A stretch of 64,000 nucleotides of DNA from Bacteroidia bacterium (lineage in GTDB: Bacteria; Bacteroidota; Bacteroidia; B-17B0; Aurantibacillaceae): positions 1 to 64,000 of the forward strand of contig JAEUTO010000003.1 in assembly GCA_016787785.1 (NCBI GenBank). Direction: 5' to 3'. Shown here piece after piece: positions 58,423 through 64,000 of this stretch. Under the pieces are notes generated by a model. That model searched no databases. It had not been told where the DNA came from and was given only the letters and a program-made list of their open reading frames with translations. A program made the translations under genes and the position numbers. How positions within the stretch are numbered: the stretch's first letter is position 1; each line of letters starts with the position of its first letter.

Positions 58423-60609
58423 TTACTCAATAATAATTTTCTTGGTAATTTTATTTCCATTGCTTTCGAATGTAATAAAATAAATACCTTTTGATTGAGT
58501 TGATAGATCAACATTTTTAGAGTTGTTAAATTTACCTGAAACAACAGTAGATCCTAAAATATTAGTTACAGTGAAGTTAATGTTATCGTTTGTTACTGAA
58601 TTAGAAACACTAAATACACCTGTACTAGGATTTGGATAAACATTGATAAATGCTAATGCGCCTGAGTTCTCATGAACACCTGCACAAGGATCAACGTTAA
58701 TTGTTTGAGTTGTTACTGCTGTACCAGAAATGTTACCTGCAGTTAAAGTAATAGTATAAATACCTGCAGCAGTAAATGAAATTGACGGAGCTGGCGCAGT
58801 TGGATTTGAGAATTGCGTTGAGTTCGCAGGGCTCGCAGTCCAAGTATAACTAATTGGCGTAATACCAGAAGTAGTTGTATTTGCAGTATTAACAGTGTTT
58901 GTTGTTACACAAGTAATAGCCGGTACTGTAAATGAAACAGTAGGAGGACAAGGAGCAACAGTTACTGTGTGAACTACTGTATTTGTTCCTGAAGCATTTG
59001 AAGCTAATAAGGTAATAGAGTAAGTACCAGCAGTAGCAAATGTAAATGACGGAGCGCTAGCCACCGCGTTTGAAATTGAAACACCAGTAGTTGGGTTTGT
59101 TGACCAGTTGTAAGTTGGTGCAGGTGCACCGGTTGATGTGTTACTTACAGTATAAGTTACTTTAGCACAAGCACTAGCAGCACTTGTAAAAGCAGCCGTT
59201 GGTGCAGTACAAGCCTGAACTAACACAACCTGAGTTGCTACGTTAGTACCTGTAGCATTTACAGCTGTTAACGTAATTGTATAAGATTGTGCAGTTGCAA
59301 AAGTTACTGTAGGATTTGTTGCAGTAGGATTAGAAAAAACTGCTGCAGGAGAAGATGACCAAGAATAAGTTGGAGCAGGACTTCCTGTAGAAGTGTTATT
59401 TAATACTGTAGAACCTGTTGATAAACATAATACCGGAGGAGCACTGAATGCTGCTGTTGGAGCAGCAGGGCTGTTGATTGCCGGACCAGAATATTTGTAG
59501 ATACCACCAATACCCGGAGTTGTTGGATCGCTGAATCCACCAGCCCAACCTGTAGTGTTGTTTACAAAGTCAACTGTTAAGTACTGAATTGTAGTTGAAC
59601 CCCAATCTGTCCAGTTTACACCTTGGTTTGATGAATAAGAAATAATTTGGTTAGTAGTTCCAGCGCCACAAGATGCATATTGCGAAGTACCTGGAATTGC
59701 ACCCATATTATTTAAACCTAAATTTGGATCTTGTGCAGGAATTAACGTCCATGTAGCACCACCATCAGTTGTATTATATTGTGCTAAAGTTTGTGAAGCA
59801 TCAAATAACCAAGCATAACCATTTAAAGGTGTAGTGAAAGCGATCTCATTGATACCCACAGAAGACGGATCTAAGGTACTTACATTCCAGGTTTGACCAG
59901 CATCGGTAGAACGGAAGATACGACCTTCGTTAGTACCAAACCAAATGTTACTAGAACCTAATTTAGTGTAAACACCTGTTAATCCAAATTCATTTGCAGA
60001 TGATGGATTAGGTATGTTAGCACCGGGAATTAAAGACCAAGTGTTACCTCCATCAGTAGTTCTCCAGATCTCATATTCGTTACCAGTACCAGGGTTTGGA
60101 TCACCCATAGTGATACCAATTAATGGTGTACCAAAAGTAACAATGTTACAGAATGATGCAGCATTAGTATACATACCTGTAGCAGTCATATTTTGCCAAG
60201 TAGTACCACCATTTGTAGTTCTGTGTATAGCACCTTTATTTTGACCTGCTTTTAAGTATGAAGCAACCCAACATGTATTGGCGTCAACACCTTCTAAGCT
60301 CGCAATTTTAAATGAATTGGTATCTCCAATAACAGGAGTAACCGTACTTTGATAAATGTTACCAGAGGCCCAAGATGTTCCACCATTGATAGTTCTTGTA
60401 AACCAACTGTAATTTCTGCTAGTGTTACCGGCAGTTCCATCATAACCATGAGCCCAAACCACGTTCGCATCAACTGCACTAAGCAATCTAACACCGGTTG
60501 AAACCTTTGGCCATGCAGCATTTTGAGTTATCGACCAACTGGCACTTGCCTGGCCAACTGCAGAACTCACTGCAAGAGCTCCGAAAATTGAAAGTAATGT
60601 TTTTTTCAT
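58423..60609 (-). CDS. T9SS-secreted protein with Asp-box propeller and three PKD-like domains
   Basis: The 728-residue exported protein has a signal peptide (MKKTLLSIFGALAVSSAVGQ). The N-terminal 370 residues contain six Asp-box/BNR-type motifs (TINGGTSW, TTNGGTTW, TTDGGNTW, STDAGQTW, TTDGGATW, SSNQGVNW) and so form a sialidase-like or photosystem II stability-factor-like beta-propeller. Three PKD-like repeats follow (TYSWSSSP, TYNWSTNP, SYTWTASP each with a YTITL/YSITL strand). The sorting domain reads INVYPNPSTGVF ... GIYFITFESNGNKITKKI. No enzyme active site is evident; adhesion or glycan binding is possible. Confidence 0.85.
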   Translation of the reverse strand: MKKTLLSIFGALAVSSAVGQASASWSITQNAAWPKVSTGVRLLSAVDANVVWAHGYDGTAGNTSRNYSWFTRTINGGTSWASGNIYQSTVTPVIGDTNSFKIASLEGVDANTCWVASYLKAGQNKGAIHRTTNGGTTWQNMTATGMYTNAASFCNIVTFGTPLIGITMGDPNPGTGNEYEIWRTTDGGNTWSLIPGANIPNPSSANEFGLTGVYTKLGSSNIWFGTNEGRIFRSTDAGQTWNVSTLDPSSVGINEIAFTTPLNGYAWLFDASQTLAQYNTTDGGATWTLIPAQDPNLGLNNMGAIPGTSQYASCGAGTTNQIISYSSNQGVNWTDWGSTTIQYLTVDFVNNTTGWAGGFSDPTTPGIGGIYKYSGPAINSPAAPTAAFSAPPVLCLSTGSTVLNNTSTGSPAPTYSWSSSPAAVFSNPTATNPTVTFATAQSYTITLTAVNATGTNVATQVVLVQACTAPTAAFTSAASACAKVTYTVSNTSTGAPAPTYNWSTNPTTGVSISNAVASAPSFTFATAGTYSITLLASNASGTNTVVHTVTVAPCPPTVSFTVPAITCVTTNTVNTANTTTSGITPISYTWTASPANSTQFSNPTAPAPSISFTAAGIYTITLTAGNISGTAVTTQTINVDPCAGVHENSGALAFINVYPNPSTGVFSVSNSVTNDNINFTVTNILGSTVVSGKFNNSKNVDLSTQSKGIYFITFESNGNKITKKIIIE

Positions 60610-60718
60610 GTTTTAATTTTTTATTTAAGGATTAAAGATAGATAAAAAAAATTAAACTATTTTAATAAAATTTTGGTTTTAACACTTGGCCAAAAATCAT
60701 ACCTTTACCGCAATTAAA

Positions 60719-61729
60719 ATGATCAATACAGATTTAGTTATAGTAGGGGCCGGACCAGTAGGGTTATTCGCCATTTTTGAAGCAGGTTTATTAAAAATGC
60801 GTTGCCATTTAGTGGATTATTTACCCCAGGTTGGTGGCCAATTGTCTGAAATTTACCCAAAAAAACCAATTTACGATATTCCCGGCTTTCCAAGTATTCT
60901 TGCACAAGAGCTGGTAGAAAATTTAATGAAACAAGGCGAACCTTTTAAACCGGGTTTTACTTTAGGCGAACGTATTGAAAAACTAGAGAAACGTGCCGAA
61001 GCAGATTTTTTACTGACTACAAATATGGGCACGCAAATACAGGCCAAGGTAGTTGTAATTGCAGGCGGATTGGGTTGTTTTGAGCCGCGCAAACCCGAAA
61101 TTACCGGTTTAGAAAAATTTGAGAATGGAAAAGGGGTTAATTATATGATCCTTGATCCTGAAAAATATCGCAATAAAAAAATGATAATTGCCGGCGGCGG
61201 CGACAGTGCGCTGGATTGGGCTATTTTTTTGAGCGAGGTTTGTAGCGAATTAACACTAGTGCACCGGAGCGAAAGCTTTAGAGGCGCGCCTGACAGTGTT
61301 GCGAAAGTAATGGCGCTCAATGCTTCAGGAAAAATAAAATTATTATTGAACACCAATATTTTATCAGTTTCGGGTAATGATCATCTTGAAGCTGTAGAAT
61401 TAATAAACGCAAAAACTCAGGAAAAAAATACAATTGCAACCGATCATTTAATTCCTCTATTTGGTCTTAGCCCGAAATTAGGACCTATTGAAAATTGGGG
61501 CTTGAATCTCGACAAAAATGCAATTGAAGTAAATACGGATGATTATAGCACTAACGTTCCGGGTATTTACGCAATTGGTGATATTAATACCTATAAAAAC
61601 AAATTAAAACTGATCCTTTGTGGTTTTCACGAAGCAGCTTTAATGAGTCACAGCGCTTATAAATACATGAACCCGGGGGTTAAATACACCATGAAATACA
61701 CCACCGTTCAAGGCGTACACGAATTTTAA
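60719..61729 (+). CDS. Thioredoxin-reductase-like ferredoxin/flavodoxin-NADP reductase
   Basis: From ATG 60719 the protein has 336 residues with two dinucleotide-binding folds: VIVGAGPVGLFAIFEAGLL (FAD) and MIIAGGGDSALDWAIFL (NADPH), and the closing GIYAIGDINTYKNKLKLILC with HEAALMSHSAYKY. It lacks the CxxC of thioredoxin reductase and fits type 2 ferredoxin-NADP reductases (for example YumC-like). A TTG at 60686 opens the frame earlier but adds 11 residues before the Rossmann strand. The next gene starts one base after its stop. Confidence 0.88.
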   Translation: MINTDLVIVGAGPVGLFAIFEAGLLKMRCHLVDYLPQVGGQLSEIYPKKPIYDIPGFPSILAQELVENLMKQGEPFKPGFTLGERIEKLEKRAEADFLLTTNMGTQIQAKVVVIAGGLGCFEPRKPEITGLEKFENGKGVNYMILDPEKYRNKKMIIAGGGDSALDWAIFLSEVCSELTLVHRSESFRGAPDSVAKVMALNASGKIKLLLNTNILSVSGNDHLEAVELINAKTQEKNTIATDHLIPLFGLSPKLGPIENWGLNLDKNAIEVNTDDYSTNVPGIYAIGDINTYKNKLKLILCGFHEAALMSHSAYKYMNPGVKYTMKYTTVQGVHEF

Positions 61730-61730
61730 T

Positions 61731-62381
61731 TTGGAAGCCTTAAAAATATTTTTAGCCATTGTTGCGTTTTCAAGTCCGCTTTTCTTGCTAATTTATTTTG
61801 CCATTCGTTACCAAAATAAAACTTTTGTGAGATCTTGGGATAATGTTTTTGATCTGTTTTCAAAAAATCAAATCAGTATTAAAACACCAATGCCTTCTAA
61901 CAAAAAAAACTTACTTGCGTTAACAGGTAGTTTTAATCAAAAGGTCATTCAGGTTAACACCTATTATGTTGGGTCGGGTAAGAACCGGACAATAGTTACC
62001 CGGATGGATATTTTTTTAGATAACGGTCAATTAGCTGAATTTAGCTTATATAAAGAAACGATATTCTCTAAGTTAGGAGAGTTGTTAGGTTCAGTAGATA
62101 TTAAAACAGGAAATGCAGAGTTTGACAAAACCTTTAGATTAAAATCAAAAAACGAAACGGAAACTCAAAAAATATTTAACGACGAGGTGATTAATCATTG
62201 CCAAAACGTTAAGAAAGATTTTACCGGAACGATTTTAAGTAAAGAAAATAAACTTTCTTTTTTTATGAATGGCTTACCTGGCAATAAAATGCAACTTTTG
62301 CATTTTAACTGCTTGTTATCGATCGTGCTATTGTTAACTAAACACAGTAGTAAACCCTCAGGGCACAGCCCAAAAAATTAG
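61731..62381 (+). CDS. Hypothetical membrane-anchored protein, 216 residues
   Basis: The gene starts at TTG 61731, one base after the reductase stop, so it is probably translationally coupled to it. An N-terminal membrane helix (IFLAIVAFSSPLFLLIYFAI) precedes a soluble domain of about 150 residues with alternating strands (VIQVNTYYVGSG, TIVTRMDIFLDNG). A second hydrophobic stretch (LLHFNCLLSIVLLL) lies near the C-terminus. No known family is recognised. Confidence 0.6.
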   Translation: MEALKIFLAIVAFSSPLFLLIYFAIRYQNKTFVRSWDNVFDLFSKNQISIKTPMPSNKKNLLALTGSFNQKVIQVNTYYVGSGKNRTIVTRMDIFLDNGQLAEFSLYKETIFSKLGELLGSVDIKTGNAEFDKTFRLKSKNETETQKIFNDEVINHCQNVKKDFTGTILSKENKLSFFMNGLPGNKMQLLHFNCLLSIVLLLTKHSSKPSGHSPKN

Positions 62382-62387
62382 CATTTT

Positions 62388-63395
62388 TTACTTTGTATTT
62401 AGATCTCTTCTTTGTAAAACAAAATTACCGATCTCACTCTGCTTTATCTTTTGCGCACCAAACTTCTCACACCAATATTGCGCTAAATATTCTTGTTCTG
62501 TTTGTCCGGGGGTGGGAATTAGAAATATTCTTTTCTTATTTAAGAGATAAAGATCCATTAGTGTACTGTAACCACTTCTACAAATAACTGTATCAGCGTT
62601 TAAAATTATTTTTTTTAATTCGCTATCGAATGCAAAATTAAAAACGCTGATATTTTTATTTACGGCATGAAATTCAGTGTCAGAACCTCTTACCAAAATA
62701 ATTTTTTTTGACGAATCTTTAAATTTTTCGATTAATTTATTTTCTAAAATAGTTCGTTGAGGCTCAACGCCGGAAAGCAAAATTAAAAGATCATATTTTT
62801 CCAGTTCAGAAGAATTTATTTCTATTTCCGCTAACGCGCTTTTTGGTCCGATATACTCTACCGGAATTTTAATTTCTTCTGAATCGCTTAACTTACCTGA
62901 CAAGCGCTCGTTATCATTTTTATGATCGGGTACCCAAACTTTATCAAATTGATGAATAAATTCTTTATTTTTTTTATTGGCCAGGCCTAAAAAAAGTGGC
63001 GACTTTACATTTAGTTGATGCGTAATAAAAATACTTTCTACATTTTTATCGTATAGGCCAAAACGATTGTCACTTATCACAAGATCTACCTTATGTTCAG
63101 CAATTATTTGTTTTAATATTTTTTTTTCTTCATTAATTACCGCATTTATTTTTGGCCACTGTAGCAAAATTTTTACCCAAACCGGTAAGTTATTTGAGTA
63201 CTTAATATTATACGAAGGCAAATTTATTTTTTGCAGCTCGGGGAAATCTTTATCAAAAAAATTTCGGTTTAAAGTAGTGGTGCCGATAATAACTTTGTTG
63301 TTCGCACATAATTCTTTAATGATGGGAACGCAGCGCGTGGCGTGGCCTAAGCCCCAATCGAGCGGAGAAATAAATATGGTCTTATTTGAGATCAA
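62388..63395 (-). CDS. MurG-like glycosyltransferase (Glyco_trans_1_3 type)
   Basis: The 335-residue GT-B protein begins TIFISPLDWGLGHATRCVPI, a motif close to UDP-glycosyltransferase/MurG families, and has the donor half LLILLSGVEPQRTILENK and ADTVICRSGYSTLMDLYLL. The start is TTG 63395, directly after the T-run of the upstream gene's terminator. No membrane segment is seen. The acceptor is unknown and it is not part of the main polysaccharide cluster. Confidence 0.78.
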   Translation of the reverse strand: MISNKTIFISPLDWGLGHATRCVPIIKELCANNKVIIGTTTLNRNFFDKDFPELQKINLPSYNIKYSNNLPVWVKILLQWPKINAVINEEKKILKQIIAEHKVDLVISDNRFGLYDKNVESIFITHQLNVKSPLFLGLANKKNKEFIHQFDKVWVPDHKNDNERLSGKLSDSEEIKIPVEYIGPKSALAEIEINSSELEKYDLLILLSGVEPQRTILENKLIEKFKDSSKKIILVRGSDTEFHAVNKNISVFNFAFDSELKKIILNADTVICRSGYSTLMDLYLLNKKRIFLIPTPGQTEQEYLAQYWCEKFGAQKIKQSEIGNFVLQRRDLNTK

Positions 63396-63423
63396 AAAAA
63401 ATGCTTATCCTAAGATAAGCATT
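63393..63423 (-). terminator. Intrinsic terminator of the DUF1801 gene
   Basis: On the minus strand AATGCTTATC (63414-63423) pairs with GATAAGCATT (63400-63409), CTAA/TTAG loop, followed by eight T. It abuts the TTG start of the downstream gene, so that gene may depend on read-through or an internal promoter. Confidence 0.82.
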
Positions 63424-63438
63424 TTATTATTTAACGAA

Positions 63439-63897
63439 TTATTGTTTTTTTAGATGGCTTTCGTAGATCTCGATCCATTTTTCCGGAGTTATTTTCGCTG
63501 CCAATTCTCCAATTAACTTGTTGGGAATTTGATCGGGCTTCTTGAAACGGATACAACTTTTACCCATATCTAATTTTGCTTTGGAATGTTTTGGATATTC
63601 ATCGGTAAACCATTTCAATAATTTTGGACTGCCATAAATGCCCATATGATATAAAGCAATAAAATTCTTTTGAGACGCTATGCTCATGAAACCCAGTGGT
63701 AACGAGGGGTCGCAATGATAGCCTGCAGGATACATAGAAAGGGGGACAACGTATCCCACCACGCCATATGCCATACATTCTTTAAAACCTTTTGGTAAAT
63801 TTTTAAGAATTACTTTTCTTAACTCATTCATAGGAGCCCTCCTGTCTTCAGGAAGCTCCTTAAAATAATCGTCAACAGTTTTTGCTTTTGACTGCAT
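63439..63897 (-). CDS. DUF1801-family protein
   Basis: The 152-residue protein begins with a KTVDDYFKELPEDRRAPM helix and has KECMAYGVVGYVVPLSMYP and SIASQKNFIALYHMGIYGSP, matching DUF1801 (YdhG/YdeI-like, SufE-unrelated) small cytoplasmic proteins. Function is unknown in the family, with suggested roles in metal or stress response. It lies 12 bases downstream of gyrB. Confidence 0.75.
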   Translation of the reverse strand: MQSKAKTVDDYFKELPEDRRAPMNELRKVILKNLPKGFKECMAYGVVGYVVPLSMYPAGYHCDPSLPLGFMSIASQKNFIALYHMGIYGSPKLLKWFTDEYPKHSKAKLDMGKSCIRFKKPDQIPNKLIGELAAKITPEKWIEIYESHLKKQ

Positions 63898-63909
63898 ACT
63901 TAAAATTAA

Positions 63910-64000
63910 TTACGCATCAATTTTTGCGTACTTGGCATTTTTTTCGATAAAATCTCTGCGTGGCGGAACCTCATCACCCATTAACATACTAAAAACGCGA
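63910..64000 (-). CDS. gyrB: DNA gyrase subunit B, C-terminal end (partial)
   Basis: The window ends inside this gene. The last 29 residues read RVFSMLMGDEVPPRRDFIEK followed by NAKYAKIDA and a TAA stop (63910-63912). The LMGDEVPPRR...IEKNA block is the conserved C-terminus of GyrB (TOPRIM-distal tail) and differs from ParE. Only about 30 codons are visible, so nothing can be said about the rest. Confidence 0.9.
   Translation of the reverse strand, partial: RVFSMLMGDEVPPRRDFIEKNAKYAKIDA

Overview
The window is an AT-rich chromosomal segment from a member of the Bacteroidota. The evidence is lineage-typical: several secreted proteins end in type IX secretion (T9SS) type A C-terminal sorting domains (YPNP... 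GIYMV/GIYFI ... KKLVVQ/KKIIIE), promoters fit the Bacteroidota TTTG-N19-TAnnTTTG consensus, most genes lack a clear Shine-Dalgarno sequence, and one integrase resembles those of Bacteroides conjugative transposons. I cannot name the genus.

Layout. (1) 1 to about 7965 is the right-hand part of an integrated mobile element. It carries two diverged tyrosine recombinases, a STAS/GHKL-ATPase signalling protein whose 5' end is disrupted at a poly-A tract, a compact promoter-hairpin-terminator unit that may be a small RNA, two sets of iterated repeats, a VapE-type AAA+ ATPase, and divergent helix-turn-helix regulators. It ends at a 21-bp fragment of a tRNA 3' end followed by a terminator, a typical attachment-site scar. 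(2) 8202-9532 holds two paralogous outer-membrane-type proteins. (3) 9835-12200 holds a secreted CUB-domain T9SS protein and a small secreted protein, preceded by three phased 9-bp repeats. (4) 12379-47509 is one very long minus-strand polysaccharide cluster of about 29 genes. (5) From 47941 come a CLC-type chloride channel/transporter, three tandem paralogous T9SS-secreted proteins, an HU protein, fmt, a PKD/Asp-box T9SS protein, a thioredoxin-reductase-like flavoprotein, a small membrane protein, a MurG-like glycosyltransferase, a DUF1801 protein and the 3' end of gyrB.

How the polysaccharide cluster works. Transcription runs from 47509 down to 12379, with many ATGA/TAATG-type overlaps. The first genes make a CDP-activated 6-deoxy sugar (rfbF, rfbG, a 3,5-epimerase homologue, a DegT aminotransferase) and probably a UDP-HexNAc epimer. 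A second set (nucleotidyltransferase, LegB-like 4,6-dehydratase, SDR, QdtB/FdtB-like aminotransferase, hexapeptide acetyltransferase) makes an N-acylated amino sugar. Wzy (39843), Wzx (38354), several GT2/GT4 glycosyltransferases and hexapeptide acyltransferases assemble and flip the repeat unit. The distal half holds tailoring genes: two polysaccharide deacetylases, a D-2-hydroxyacid dehydrogenase, an ATP-grasp ligase, a FemAB-like aminoacyltransferase, a degenerate asparagine synthetase and an asparagine synthetase fused to an N-acetyl-sugar amidotransferase. It ends with a polyprenyl-phosphate sugar transferase, Wza and a Wzc-type tyrosine kinase.

The most unusual observations are the 1002-residue AsnB/WbpG-like fusion (20025-23033), the poly-A-interrupted STAS/ATPase gene and the candidate small RNA in the mobile element, the iteron clusters next to vapE, and the phased repeats at 12294-12343. 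All functions are read from motifs without database searches.
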